Part shown: piece after piece, positions 32,032 to 44,634 of the stretch | Layout of the letters: each line of letters begins with the position of its first letter | How positions within the stretch are numbered: position 1 is the stretch's first letter | NCBI GenBank assembly: GCA_012274445.1 | Contig: JAAROD010000004.1 | Span: forward strand, 992,001 to 1,056,000 | Direction of reading: 5' to 3' | Source of the DNA: Sclerotiophoma versabilis | Lineage: Eukaryota > Ascomycota > Dothideomycetes > Pleosporales > Didymellaceae | DNA length: 64,000 nt | Notes under the pieces: generated by a model | The model's input: the letters and a program-made list of their open reading frames with translations, nothing else | Databases searched by the model: none | Told to the model about the DNA's origin: nothing | Position numbers and translations under genes: made by a program

Positions 32032-33634
32032 ATGGATCGACCTTCGAAGCCTACTTTCAGCTTCGTGAACCTACGACACCCGGACGACTTGAAAGATGCA
32101 GAAACGCAACTTCGGATACGGCGACTTGCAATGACAGAAGTTGGCAAAGCGCGGCGCAAACCGAAGACAAAGCGCGGACGAAATGAGATTGTTCTGGAGC
32201 TACGCAATACTATACAGAGACAGCCTAGTATCGATCGCCTAGGTAGCGGGCGTATTGATCCTTTCGGGCGTTACCCAATCGAACTCGACGACGATGCTCG
32301 AGCTTTGCTTGCAAACAGTAAGTATACATGCAGACTGTCGGAAAGGCCACTAACCTTTAATCAGTTTTTAACCCTGCGAGTACGCATGCAAGCCAATTGA
32401 GAGGATCGTGGTTTCCAGTTGGACTTGACAGCCCAGCAGCCTTTCACAATACGCTAGCAAATTCGCAGAACTTCGTCTTCCAGAAGATGTACGGACACTT
32501 TCCTTCACAAGACAATGGACAGGCCTTGATGCACCATCAGAAAGCCCTTCGATCTGCAAGGGAGTTACTGAGCGACTCGACCAAACATACGAGCAATGAG
32601 GCGCTTGGCACAATTGTTTCGTTTACCTGCCATCATGTAAGTGTATCGATCAAATGTAGCTTCCAATACTGAAAATCATAGGCATTACTGGGTAGCTTCG
32701 CGGGTGGCGAGTGGAAGCAGCACCAAGGTGCGCTTCTGAGGATCATTGGGATGAGAGGCGGTTATGATACCATCGATCAGGAGTACCTTCGAATCACCAT
32801 TTCATGGTATGGTCTCCGTTGCATGCAGCAAACGTACCGTGGTGTTGTATTTCGACAGTACTAACCCTGGACAGGGGCGACCTCATGGGTTCGTTTGCGC
32901 AAGACATACCCCCATCAATACCACTCCCGCACAAGTGGGAAACAGACAGTAGATCCCCACCTGGAACCTTGCGACCACAAAGTCCTATATCCTTGACATG
33001 GAAGCAGCAATTACCAAGGAAGTTGGACTGGGTGACCATCTTCGACGATATCGTTCAGATGATCTTCCTTGATCGTGCTTTTAACGAGCAACAGCTGGAA
33101 CTGGCTATTACGAGTGGTAGCTGGATTGAGCCAACTGTATACCGTCTCCTCGCCATTCGGCCACTTCAGCTCGGCCACGACTGCGAAAATGTACTCGAAG
33201 AAGTGTGCCGACTCGGAACATTGCTGTTTCTAGCTCCATTCTGGCGGGCTTTAGGGCAATCACCTGTATGGACTGCAGCCATATCGCGTAATCTTCAACT
33301 CGTACTTTTGCAGTACAAAACAGATTGGAATGAGCTCAGGCCTCTCCTTGTATGGACACTCTACTTTGCAGCTGTCGAAACAAGCGACCCGGCGGAACGA
33401 AGTCAATTCGTTTTTATGCTGGCGATAGTCATGAGTGGTATGCATCTTCGACACTGGAGCGAGTTGCTGGGGATCGTCAGAGGTGTGTTGTGGGTGGACA
33501 AAATTTCTGCTGGCAGCGATGAGCTGATTCGAGATGAGATAATGCAGATTGTAAGTCAAAGACCCATTGTACCGGCTCCGGAGGAACGGTTCACGCTGTT
33601 TGAAGATCTTGTCGAATCGATAGACGGAGCCTAG
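32032..33634 (+). CDS. Fungal_trans-type regulatory protein without zinc cluster, 480 aa
   Basis: Four exons, 32032-32317, 32365-32636, 32682-32806 and 32875-33634. The N terminus has the TFSFVNLRHPDDLKD motif, then a basic tract GKARRKPKTKRGRNE that could be a nuclear signal. The rest is helical and matches the fungal-specific transcription-factor-like family (DUF3468), with landmarks ALGTIVSFTCHHALLGSF, LRIIGMRGGYDTI and LFLAPFWRALGQSP. There is no Zn2Cys6 cluster, which is usual for this FVNTT/FVNL subgroup. Members are presumed nuclear regulators but few have been tested. All three junctions restore a continuous frame, which supports the exon model. Confidence 0.85.
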
Positions 33635-33865
33635 GCCTATTTTAGAAAGTCTTACATCCTGTTCATGCATAAGCGTGTGCCTGCTTACTGTACAGTCTAC
33701 ACAACCTCAATGTACAATTCAAGACAACAGCTAAACGTTTGGGGCGAACATTGCATTGAATGAGAGTTTTGGGCAGTTTGTATGACACTGTAAACCATTA
33801 CAAAGCACGGCAACGCTTACTTGCTCTTCGGCTGTGGCTGCATCCAAACTCTCGATTGTCTTGGG

Positions 33866-33878
33866 TCAAGTATAAATA
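33866..33878 (+). promoter_or_regulatory. TATA-like element upstream of the SDR gene
   Basis: AAGTATAAATACA lies about 110 nt before the ATG at 33984, on the coding strand. Motif recognition only. Confidence 0.35.
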
Positions 33879-33983
33879 CACTATGTATACTATTTACGTC
33901 CCTTCAACAGTACTTTTTCACAGCATCGCCCATAAATCGATCGTTCAGCCTTTCCTCTGTAATTAGAGACATCGTTCTTCACA

Positions 33984-34949
33984 ATGGAGCACCTCCCAGT
34001 CGACTACTTCGTAAAGAGCATGCAATTCACTGCAAGGACTCATCGAGATGTTTACGCAGCAATTGACCCTAGTCAAGCCGCACTCTCGCAGAAGGGCAGG
34101 ATAGTAATCATCACCGGTGCCAGCCAAGGCCTTGGTGCCCGAGCTTTTGCACCCTCGTTTGCGGCTGCTGGTCCTAAGGCCATCGTCCTTGTGGCTCGAA
34201 GAGCGGATAAGCTTCAAAAAGTGGCCGACAGTATCGCCAAATCTCATCCGAATGTCGAGACTCTCATTGTGCCTACCGATATCGGCAATCCGGCATCATT
34301 TACTGCGCTTTTCGAGAAAGTGAAGCATAAGTACGGACACGCTGATGTGCTCGTGAACAATGCAGGGATCTTCAAAGCGAATCAGCCTGTCAAGGATGTT
34401 GATCAGCAGTGTTGGTGGGATGAGATGGTTTGTCAAAGCGTTGATTACTTCCTAACGCATGCCTACTGACTTACTACGAAGGCCCTAAACATCCGCGGCA
34501 CGTTCCTCGCTACCCAGCAATTCCTCAAGCTGCTCCCATCGCCCGAAACTCCGGCCAAAGTCATCACTATGACAACTGGAGCAGCATATCAAATCTTTCC
34601 CGCGCTCAGCGCCTACGGTATTTCGAAACTCGCGGTCCTCGAGCTCATGGCATATGTCGCCATCGAGAACCCGAACGTGGTGGCGACAGCGCTACACCCA
34701 GGTATTGTAGACACTGAGATGACAAAAGATAATTTTAAGAGGTTTGCTCTTGACACGCCGGAGCTTGTCGGTGGTATTGGGGTCTGGCTTGCTGGCTGGG
34801 AAGGACCTGAACGGAGCTTCTTGAGTGGCAGATTCGTGGCTGCTAATTGGGATGTCGAGGATCTAATAGGAAGGAAGGAGGACATTTTGGAGAAAGACCT
34901 TTTGAAAATGGATCTGAATGCGAAGTTGGGGGCTGAACAATTTGAGTAG
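33984..34949 (+). CDS. Short-chain dehydrogenase/reductase, 303 aa
   Basis: Two exons, 33984-34427 and 34482-34949, with a 54-nt intron. The Rossmann glycine motif TGASQGLG is at residues 44-51, NNAG at about 126-129, and the catalytic pair in YGISK at Y193 and K197. The position that normally holds the catalytic Ser, 13 residues before the Tyr, is Thr (T180 in ITMTTGAAYQ). The dinucleotide site looks intact: VARR after the second strand suggests NADP(H) preference. The extra N-terminal 35 residues and the C-terminal DLIGRKEDILEKD tail resemble fungal SDRs of unknown substrate. It has no clustered biosynthetic partner, so its substrate cannot be inferred. Confidence 0.9.
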
Positions 34950-35145
34950 TCCCAAGCTCGTCTGAACATAGTCACCGGGCTATATTTGAGGCCTTGAAGA
35001 TGACATAACGTGCCTCCGCTACCAAGATGATGTGGTCAATGATATCTTACAGTCACATTCTGCCACCTTCCTATTCTCCTTCTGAAAAACCAAAAGCAAC
35101 CCTGTAAGCGTTGATTATCTTTGACTACCTCTACTCTAATCCATT

Positions 35146-37224
35146 TTATACATCGTCGTGATGCTCTGCGCCTTCACTTCTCGACTTTCGATGATACGCG
35201 TCATTCGCCGCCTGCACATCTCCAGTGACAACACTACTGTGCCTCCTGATCTCCGCTCTCTCGTTGTCAACATACCTCTCTGGTCGTTTAGAAGCGATGG
35301 CTTCTTTGTCCTTGAACACGAGCAGCGGGGCGTCGCCAGCAAAGTATCGATCCAAGTCTTCCAAAGTTCGGCCGGCCGTTTCAGGATAGAAAAAGTAGAC
35401 TGTAACACCGTTAGACCATTATAAGTAGGCGTGGAGGGCTTCACTTACCTATCGGGATGAACGCGAAGTTAAATACACACCATATGATGTAGAATCGCCA
35501 GCCAAGGTTCCGAATTCCTGGGGGCGTGACCTCGACAACCATGAAATTGAAGATCCTTGTGCTACGTGAGTGGTCGTGTAAACTTCCATGTTGTTGAGAC
35601 TTACCAATTGGTTGCTGTACCCAAAGCGGCACCTTTTGTTCGCATCGCCATGGAGTTTATTTCTGTCGGATAGAGCTATTTGTGATTAGGGAGATGTCTC
35701 AACATGAACGGAGCGGAAACATACCCATGGCACACCTTGCCATCCGATACCAAAGAATACATAGTACAAGAAAAAGAATGCAATCGACCCCTTCGCCCAT
35801 TGTTGATTCGTAGTTGGAGAAAGGGATGTGTCTTCGTTGTACCGAATACATATGGTGATGATTGTGTAGCAGAAAAATTGGCCTGCGGCGGCATACATCA
35901 TCATCTTGCGGCGACCCCACCGCTCGACGTTAGGTATGCCTATTAGAGAGAAGAGCAGATAGGATACTGAATTGCATGCAGCCAAAAGACGGGCAAGGTT
36001 GTTAGTCAGGCCCACAGACTCGATTAGGACAGTTGGAAGATAATACGAAGTGACATTAATTCCAGCTGTGGGGGTAATCAGTGAATTTTCAGAAAATGAC
36101 TGGCGCAAGAGACTTACATAGCTGTTGCATAGCCTGTGTACCCATACCGAGAATCACTCGTCTGATAGTATGCGTGCCGGCATGTTCTCCCGTGCGGCCA
36201 CGGAGTAGATCGCGCCAACGTACGGCATGGTCCTTTTCGTACTGCACAGCCCACTGGATGTCCTTTGACTGCGTTATGATGTACGGATCATCGACATCAG
36301 TAGCCTCGAGGTCAGCAAGGATTCTCTCAGCATCATCAATGCGTCCTTTCGCCATTAGCCATCTAGGGGACTCTGGCAGCCACGGGACAGTCGCGAAGAG
36401 GATAAAGATAAATAGAAATTGGAAGGCCAATGGAACCCGCCACGAAGCACTTCCAGAGACAAATCTAGTAGAGGTCAGTGAGCTGGGTCGGCGCTTTCAG
36501 GCTGAGAGCTTACGAGAAGCCATAAGTGACCCAATTTGACAGTGAGAAGCCAGCTATGTTCATGATCATTTCGATGACAATTAGCTTGCCACGCCAGCTG
36601 GCTTTGGATGTTTCGCCTTGCCAAACAGGTGCTACTATCATCAGTGACAGTCATCTTCTTTGAACATTGCAGCTCACCTGTTGATGTGTTGATACCATTC
36701 CCTATACCAGCAATGATCCTGTAGCACGCTCAGCCACTGCAATCTTAAAATAGTCGGGAGATAGTCACCTCCCCACGATCATCTCAGGTACACCGAATGA
36801 GGCAATCTGAATAATAGCTCCAAGGCTCATGATAATCGTACCCAGGAGGACGCACTTCTTTCTTCCAAGCGGATCGCCGATAGCGCAGACCGAAACTGCG
36901 CCGAAAAAGCATCCAATGTCGTAGATAGCGGTGACCGTACTGATGAGTGACGGGTTGTTGTTGAGGTTGAGTTGATCGAGAAAGTCCGGCGTTACAACAA
37001 CACCACCTAGGACATCGTCAGACACAAAAATAAGCTTGGGTATTAGATGGAGCATACCAAAGACACCTTGGTCATAACCAAAAAGCGTCTCTATCTGTGT
37101 CAGCCAAGACCTTCATATCTTCATGAAATCTCACCATGTCAGTCGCGCAGGCCACTGTGACCCAGACGGTGAGCCATGTCCCGGTTAGGCCAAAATATGG
37201 CTTTCCAGAGCCAATTCCAAACAT
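35146..37224 (-). CDS. MFS sugar transporter, 547 aa
   Basis: Ten exons were assembled: 37224-37135, 37094-37058, 37006-36769, 36718-36678, 36631-36514, 36464-36118, 36065-35725, 35675-35605, 35555-35449 and 35399-35146. All junctions keep the frame. The protein starts MFGIGSGKPYFGLTGTW and has 12 predicted membrane segments. Sugar-porter signatures are present: FGYDQGVFGG in TM1, GDPLGRKKC after TM2, PESPRWLMAKG before the central loop, QQLSGINVTSYYLP in TM7, RWGRRKMM, and PETAGRTLED after TM12. It is a plasma-membrane proton:sugar symporter or facilitator of unknown substrate. Ten exons is unusually many for a gene in this window. Confidence 0.93.
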
Positions 37225-38468
37225 AGCTTTGGATGATTGTAGATTTACTCTGTTTTTCAAGCGATTGAGAGTTCAAGCCTTAAGTGATTCATGCACATGT
37301 GTGGTTTAGCGGACTGTCCCAGCTATTTGAACAAAGCACACGAGCCTTAACCAGCATTCAGATGCTCTCCCACCATGACGAAAGAGTGCATGACGCGCTC
37401 GGCGCAATTGGTCGTATTCGATGGTCGTGAATGCTGCGGCACGTCAGCCTCGTTGGCTTCCCCGCGCTTTAGAGCCAGAAGATCGACAACGACGATCCTA
37501 AGACCTGGGGAGATCTGACAACAGACGGCCGCATGATTTGCTTCGACCAAATATTGTCTCCACCTTCGGAGAGAATCTCGTAAGATCTGGAGCATCGTTA
37601 CGAGACTCCTGACATGGTTGCTGCGTATGCTTCACGATTCGCGCAGCTGCGCAATGGAGCCGTGCGGTAGTAGCAATGATGTAAGGGTCGTGTGAGCTTG
37701 ACTGAGTCTGAACCTTCCCAGAAGAGCTCAGTCAACGTGGATCAGGAGCCTTGCACTTCAACGTGAAACTTCAACGTCATTGCAGATGGGATTCTTCTTT
37801 TGATCTAGATTGCAACGAACCCTCAAGTCGCTTATCCAGTCTGTAAGATACAGGGTTGAGAGGAGTCAAGACTCCTGCACTCGGTGTCATTGAAGTTGTG
37901 ACAAGCTCTGCAACAGCTAACAAGGCGGACGGCGCATGAGCAAGCTTTGCAGAGGGCTGCAGGCCGACCAATAACCTGATCTCCTTCAGAACCGAAAGAG
38001 GCTACCTGTGTCTCTGGCCGAGAATACGAGAACTTGTCATTCTGCGATTGCAAGCGCACGAGCTCATCCTTCGTGCTGTATACAGTACATAGATCGAGAA
38101 TGAGTCTCATGAACAGAAGTATTGTGTGATGTCGCTACCATCCGGTGAGCCGGGAAGAAGTAGAGGACTCGAGTATAAGTGCTCATGTCACGGCTTTACC
38201 AGAAGCTCGAGTGTTGATGACGATGATGCTGATGATGATGCTGATGGACTACAGAGCCGGGGTAGTTGCGCCGTCAGGCAGGAGCGATGTTCGCGAACCG
38301 TGCGGGCTTGGCATTGCGGGCTCCCGAAGGCCAGCAGTTCAATGAACCCAGGGTGCAGTAGCACCAACACACCGCCGAAGACGTCAGCCTTTTCTCTTGC
38401 ACGCGCATAATGAACCCGTGAACGAATCGAATCAGCGACCCGCAATTTGACGATTCAGACTCCCCATC
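37225..38468. other. Divergent intergenic region
   Basis: About 1.2 kb between the transporter start (minus) and the apm1 start (plus), so it holds both promoters. Short frames on both strands have no protein features. A GATGAT/GCT microsatellite lies at 38216-38246. Confidence 0.5.
38216..38246. repeat. GAT-rich microsatellite
   Basis: Imperfect trinucleotide tract of GATGAC, GATGAT and GCTGAT units, about 31 nt, in the apm1/transporter intergenic DNA. Confidence 0.7.
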
Positions 38469-39955
38469 ATGGCGTCGGCGGTGTTCTTTCTTGACCTGAA
38501 GGGCAAGGTACGCTCGTGGGGCACTCGTGTGGAGGAGCTGCCTGCTAACAGGCACGTATAGACGCTGCTGGCGCGCAACTACCGTGGTGACATTCCCATG
38601 TCCGCGGTCGAGAAGTTCCCTGTCCTGCTCAGCGAAGCCGAAGAAGAGAGCTCTGCCGTACCCCCATGCTTCTCCAACGAAGGCATCAACTACCTCTACA
38701 TCCGCCATAACAACCTGTACCTCCTCGCCCTTACCAAGCGCAACACCAATGCCGCCGAGATCCTGCTTTTCCTCCACAAGATCGTCGAGGTCTTCACAGA
38801 ATACTTCAAAGAGCTTGAGGAGGAGAGTATACGAGACAATTTCGTCGTCATCTACGAGTTGTTGGACGAGATGATGGACTTTGGGTATCCACAGACTACC
38901 GAGTCAAAGATTCTGCAAGAGTACATCACACAAGAGTCGCACAAGCTTGAGGTAGCACGGCCGCCTATTGCAGTCACCAACGCCGTCAGCTGGCGAAGTG
39001 AAGGCATTCGTTACCGCAAGAACGAGGTCTTTCTTGACGTCGTCGAGTCCCTCAACCTTCTTGTATCGGCGAACGGAAATGTACTGCGGTCCGAGATTCT
39101 TGGTGCTATCAAGATGAAGTGCTACTTGTCCGGTATGCCTGAGCTGCGACTAGGTCTGAATGACAAAGTCATGTTCGAAACAACGGGAAGGGCAACAAGA
39201 GGAAAGGCAGTCGAGATGGAAGATGTCAAGTTCCACCAGTGCGTGCGCTTGTCAAGATTTGAGAACGACAGGACAATTAGTTTCATCCCGCCAGACGGCG
39301 AGTTCGAACTGATGAGTTACCGTCTCAACACCCAAGTCAAGCCATTGATCTGGGTTGAGTGCATAGTCGAGAGTCATTCCGGTAGTAGAATAGAGTACAT
39401 GCTGAAGGTAAGCACATCGTTTCCAATCAAGAAGCACAGCTGACGCAATATAGGCAAAAGCACAGTTCAAGAGGCGAAGCACGGCGAACAATGTTCAAAT
39501 CTCAATACCCGTACCCGAAGACGCCGATACACCTCGGTTCCGCACAAACATCGGTACCGTACATTATGCACCAGAGACATCCTCGATAGTATGGAAGATC
39601 AAGCAGTTCGGAGGAGGTAAAGAGTTTTTGATGCGTGCTGAACTTGGTCTGCCATCAGTACGTGGAGACGACGAGAAGGGTGGTGGTATGATGGGTGGAT
39701 TCGGTGGAAGCATGGGTGGTGTTGGTGGTGGAAAGGCGAGGAGACCGATCAATGTCAAGTTCGAGATCCCATACTTCACAACGAGTGGTATCCAGGTCCG
39801 GTACCTAAAGATCATCGAGCCAAAGGTAGGCCCTCACGAACTAGTCCATATGATCCAAACTTACAGTAACACAGTTGCAATATCCATCGCTGCCTTGGGT
39901 GCGATACATCACTCAGTCCGGCGATATCGCTGTACGATTACCGGACGTGGCCTAG
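38469..39955 (+). CDS. apm1: AP-1 clathrin adaptor mu subunit (Apm1), 445 aa
   Basis: Four exons, 38469-38507, 38562-39407, 39454-39825 and 39875-39955, all phase 0. The N-terminal longin-like domain reads MASAVFFLDLKGKTLLARNY. The mu homology domain follows (VSWRSEGIRYRKNEVFLDVVE, LRLGLNDKVMFETTG, FIPPDGEFELMSYRL), and the last exon supplies LQYPSLPWVRYITQSGD. This is the cargo-binding subunit of AP-1, which recognises tyrosine-based sorting signals at the trans-Golgi network and endosomes. A Gly/Met-rich insert (GGGMMGGFGGSMGGVGGG) interrupts the second half of the homology domain, common in filamentous fungi but longer than in yeast. An unspliced reading of the last intron would give a wrong, longer C terminus. 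Confidence 0.96.
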
Positions 39956-40498
39956 ATGAAGGGAGACGATTGACGATAGACATACCAATTGAAACGATGA
40001 AACCGCACAAGAACATGCTGGTCGCTCTAATTTGGCTGATTTTGGGCGGACTACACACAACCGTTCAACTCAAATGACAGTGGTGAGGGACGAGGCGGAG
40101 GATTTTGACTGACAGGCCTTATGGTCAATACAGGGTGGGTTGTGCGTCGCATTATTTGCCGTTTTGAGGACAGACGCGGACGATGAGCTCCGCCACTTCA
40201 CGACCGCGGCCTGTAAAGAGCTGCAACTCAAAGCCCATTATTCTGTCATGGTATGCGCCTTTGCAAACACACCACGCCGTATGCAGCTTCGCGGTCCGCA
40301 TATTGTGCTGTAAGCGGTATCTCCCCCTGTACAAGAAAGCTTGACTTACCTTAACGAGCTTTGTGCCGAATTGCGTCATTCGCGGTTGCTAATTGCCGAG
40401 ATGAGGAGCATCACAGATACAAGTACAAAAGGTGTACCCCACGGATTTGGAAATACGTAGGAGGAACTCGCAATACTGACCCCAAAGCAACTTCAGCT
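39956..40498. other. Intergenic region
   Basis: About 540 nt between apm1 and the carboxylesterase gene. No feature recognised beyond the presumed apm1 3' UTR and esterase promoter. Confidence 0.5.
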
Positions 40499-42329
40499 AT
40501 GTGGTCTTGCCTGATAGCTTTGCTAGCGCTGTCGTCTAGCGCTCTTGCGGCTCCATCTAAAGACGCATTGCCAACAGCCCACGTTAAGAACGGTACTATC
40601 GCGGGCGTACACTCGGCTTCTTACAATCAGGACTTCTTTCTCGGTGTCCCTTTTGCTCAACCGCCACTTGGTGACCTTCGCTTCAGACAAGCTCAGCCGC
40701 TGAACACGACCTGGAAGGGCATCCGGGACGCAAAGCAGTATGCGACGCACTGTGTTGGATATGGAGTTTGTCATGTGAACAAGTATGAGGAGCGTCTCCT
40801 TGCTAACGGACTTAGCTCGACCAAACTTTCTATAAAGCTTCGGAAGACTGCTTGTATCTGAACATCATTCGGCCATCTGGTTACGAAAACCAGAAGCTCC
40901 CAGTCGCTTTCTGGATCCATGGCGGAACCTTCACCAATGGTACGACGATGAACGCGTCCAGAGCTCATCAAGGGACTGTGCGCTGACCACCTTTTTCAGG
41001 CGGAGGCGCAGATCAACGTTACAACCTTTCTTTTATTGTTGAGCAATCTGTCAAGATCGGCAAGCCGATCATTGGCGTTTCCATCAACTACCGCCTTAGT
41101 CTATGGGGATTCACCAGTTCAAACGAACTTGCTAATGAAGGTCTGCTGAACATCGGTCTCAAGGACCAAAGACTGGCCCTTCATTGGGTACAAGAGAATA
41201 TTAAGGCCTTCGGGGGTGACCCTAAAAAGGTCACTATTTTTGGTGAATCAGCCGGTGCTGCTTCAATTGGCTTCCACGTACGATCAACACACTTCCATGA
41301 GCCATCGACCACCGGACTAACGTGCATCAGCTCACTGCCTATCGCGGCCGCAACGACCATCTCTTCCGCGCCGCCATCCTTCAGTCCGGCAACCCCATCT
41401 TCTACAGCGCGCAACGTGGCCGTAACGCCTCCCAAGCCGCCTTCAACACCGTCGTCTCGCAAGTCAACTGCTCTTCGTCCCCCGACAAGATTCAATGCCT
41501 ACGGACCACCCCCTTCGCAACCCTCAACGCGACCATGAACGGCACACTGTCCTCCACCGGCGGTTTCGCACCCGTCACAGATGGCGACTTCATCCAGGAC
41601 TACGGCTCCGCGCAACTCGCGCGCGGCGAATTCGTGAAAGTGCCTATCGTCGTCGGCACAAACAGTGATGAAGGCGCGTCCTTTGCTCCTTATGGTATAA
41701 ACACTACCGCGCAATTCCAGACCGCGCTAGCAGCAAACGGGCTGCCCGTTGCACTGCAAGAATTCCTACTACAGGCGTACCCAGACGACCTGTCCACCAA
41801 TGTGATTGCTGCACTTGGTGATCAGCGACCTGCAGCGCAATTTGGTCTGCAGTTCCGCCGCGTTGCGACATACATCGGGGACCAGGTGTTCATTGCGCCG
41901 CGCCGACAGACGGCGGTCAGTTGGGCACAGCAGAATGCTACAGCGTATGCGTACCGCTTCAACGCCGATCAGGCTGGGTTCGCGATTGAGCTGGCTGTTA
42001 GTCACTTCAAGGAGATTGGGTTCGTGTTCAATAATATCGAGGGCGTTGGGTTCAGGCCGGACATTAAACCGTTCCAAGGAAAGCCGGATAGGTATAGAGA
42101 GCTTGCGGGGTTTATTAGTAAGACGTGGGTGAGCTTTGTCCACGACTTGGATCCGAATCGTTGGAGGAAGGGGAACGCGAGTGTGCCGCTGTGGCCAAGG
42201 TATGATTTGCAGAAGCCAGAGGATTTTGTATTTGAGGTCAACAAGACGAGTGGTGTGGAAGCTGATACTTGGAGGAAGCAGGGTATTAACTTTATCAACC
42301 AGAATGCCCTGGTCGTGTATGGTAGGTAG
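40499..42329 (+). CDS. Secreted type-B carboxylesterase/lipase, 555 aa
   Basis: Four exons, 40499-40765, 40816-40939, 41000-41277 and 41331-42329. The N terminus MWSCLIALLALSSSALAA is a clear signal peptide. The esterase fold shows FLGVPFAQPPLGDLRFR, SEDCLYLNIIRP, the oxyanion loop HGGTFTNGGG, and the nucleophile Ser in GESAGAAS (about residue 214). The acid residue is in NSDEGASF and the catalytic His in SHFKEIGFVFNN, so the triad is complete. Several Asn-X-Ser/Thr sites suggest glycosylation. Substrates may be lipids or small esters; the family alone does not say which. The first intron junction (YG-LDQTFYK) is the least certain. Confidence 0.92.
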
Positions 42330-42856
42330 ATGGTCTACTTCCATATTGTTAGACGATACCTAAGCGTTTGGCATCAGAAAGAAGCACAGTCTAAACTGCC
42401 CTCGACATTCAGTCTGTGAGAATTTATCACGTAATTGATTCATATCACTGGAAAAGACAAGAAGACGTGATTGATAGGTATTCCAACAAGCACATGCATC
42501 AAGTTAGTCGACTCCTATCTTCAAAAGCAGCTTCGGAACCCCAGTCATCTTGTGTTGCTGTTATGAACGGCATAACGAGCGAACAACGGATAGGCAGGTT
42601 TTAGGCAAGGAACAGGGGTGAGAAACGACAGCTAGTTCCAAAGCTGACTGTCAAAATGGAAAGTAGCGACTTGAAGTATAAAATTACCTGCAGAACTGTG
42701 GCTCCTGCGCATCTAGACAGATGCCATGACTAGATATGTAAACAATGGTATATCCCCAACGAGTGTGTAGCGTCTTGAAACTCCTGGTTTGTCCAGAACC
42801 GCTCAAACGACCTTGTCGCTCCATCAGAGGTTTGGCTGAGCATGTTCAATGCCTGC
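42330..42856. other. Convergent intergenic gap
   Basis: About 530 nt between two convergent stop codons. Nothing recognised; presumed 3' UTRs. Confidence 0.5.
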
Positions 42857-43604
42857 TCAGAGACCAACAGCCAGACCGAGTACGGCAGCACCGACCACCA
42901 GTCCCAAACTCGCAGTCTTCACGTCAGCACCACCTGTGCTTAGTGGCGTAGCAGCGGTACCCGTCCCACTAGCAGCAGCAACCTGCAACCCGTACGCCGT
43001 GGTCGGTGTCGTAGTCCCATTCACTGTCGCAGTCCCCACAATCGTCGACGTCGTGCTAGCCGTGCACCCCGTCCAAGTCGTCCATGGTGCCGCAGTGCTC
43101 CAAGGTCCGGCAGTCCAGCCCGGCCAGTCTGAAGGCGGACACGCGCTGCCGCCCCACCATGCCGTCCACGGACCGGAGCGCCAGTCGGATTTGGTCGCCC
43201 AGTCGCTCCATGGACCGTAGCTGCCTGTTCCCCAGGGGCCGGGGCCGTTGGGTCCTAGTTTTGTCAGTATATATGTCTAGAATAGGGATGCAAGACTGAA
43301 ACTTACCTCCCCAATGGCTTGGGCCGCCGCGACCTCCGGGACCGTCATTGTCATTGTCGTTGTCGTGGTGTCCTGGACCCCAAGGTCCTGAGCCGGGACC
43401 GTAGCTGCCAGTCGGCCAGGGTGCGCCTGTGAGTGTTGTGGGGACCTTGCCGGCGGAGACGAGGGAGTTGTAGAGGGACGACCACTTAGGCAAGTCGGAT
43501 GTCGCCCATGGTGGAGTTACGACGGGTGACAGAGGGCCTGCTGTTGTAGACTGCGACAAGGCTGGGACAGCGAGCGCCGCGATTGCTGCAAAGCTGATCT
43601 TCAT
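42857..43604 (-). CDS. Trp/Gly-rich secreted protein, probable GPI anchor, 231 aa
   Basis: Two exons, 43604-43307 and 43254-42857. Signal peptide MKISFAAIAALAVPALSQS is followed by a 50-residue segment (PWATSDLPKWSSLYNSLVSA), then two Gly/Pro/Trp-rich tracts around an Asp/Asn run (HHDNDNDNDGPGG). The second exon is dominated by Trp repeats (GPWGTGSYGPWSDW, GPWTAWWGG, DWPGWTAGPW) with two Cys. The tail is Thr/Ser/Ala-rich and ends in a hydrophobic stretch (LGLVVGAAVLGLAVGL), with a Gly/Ala site upstream suited to GPI attachment. It is therefore a likely cell-wall or plasma-membrane surface protein. I know no function for this layout. Confidence 0.8.
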
Positions 43605-44634
43605 GGTGATTGGACTGGGTTGTGGTATGATCACTGGCCTGAGTCGATGTTCGTGGTATTGGCGTGAGGTAGGAAGTTGTTGTGTTTGTATGATGAGTAG
43701 AAACACCTACCACGCGACATACAGACCTTCAAATACCTCCAGCGTTACAGAATTCGTACGCGGCCCACATAGTTATTGGACGCCTCTCGCTGACCTACGC
43801 CTCTCGCTGACCTGCAGACCGTCAAAGAGTCCGGAGGGGTCCCGCGAAGCTCATCTCATCGATCTTCATACACGGGAGGACGTGACGTACACCAGCTGAC
43901 GCGTGTTGAAGCTGGGCAGTCGTTCACTAGCGAGCTGCAGGATACTCAGCCTTATACGTAGCGTATGTGAACTGCCAAGTCCAAAGATGCAGGTGTGGTG
44001 CTAGGTGCCAGAAGAGTAAGGGCAAGAGGCTGCTGAGACAGCTGTGAGCATTGAACATCGTTTGATTGGCTCCGGTAGACGATGTGTTTCAAGCCATTGG
44101 TTGTTTGGCAGTGGATGTGGAGTTCGGGGATTGGGGTGGGGGAGAAACGCGGAGGATAATCCTCGAGCACGCACAGCGCCTGCGTCAGTCAGTCATGTGC
44201 ATTGTGCATCATCCTATCATGTAGATCCCCCGAAAGAAGCTTTTGACCTTGCGGATTTGATCAGGGATTGAAACTGCTTAATTATGTAAAAGGAGTTGGT
44301 CGCGGACTTTTGAGGTCGCGGTGGTACTCAAAACAGGATATTCGGTTATCGATCAGTCGGTGAAACGGGGATTATATCGCCGGCATCTTACTCGTACAAC
44401 AATCGTGACATCTGAAAACGAACGCTGTATGCTCATACTCACGTCGTCAGCTCAGACACACACGCGTCTTCGGATTCGATGTTGATGTGCAAAGGAACAG
44501 CTGATGATAGACACGTGCACCCACAACAGCCGTCAAGTCTTTACGTTAGTCGGCTGTGCATTGGGACGTCCTTGACTATTGGCTACGAAGTTTCCTCTTG
44601 GCTAGTCTTTCTTGTGTTGCACCTAACAATCACT
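43605..44634. other. Intergenic region
   Basis: About 1 kb between the GPI-protein start and the NCS1 permease stop, both minus strand. Only a short direct repeat of CGCCTCTCGCTGACCT type near 43780-43812 was noticed; otherwise nothing. Confidence 0.5.
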
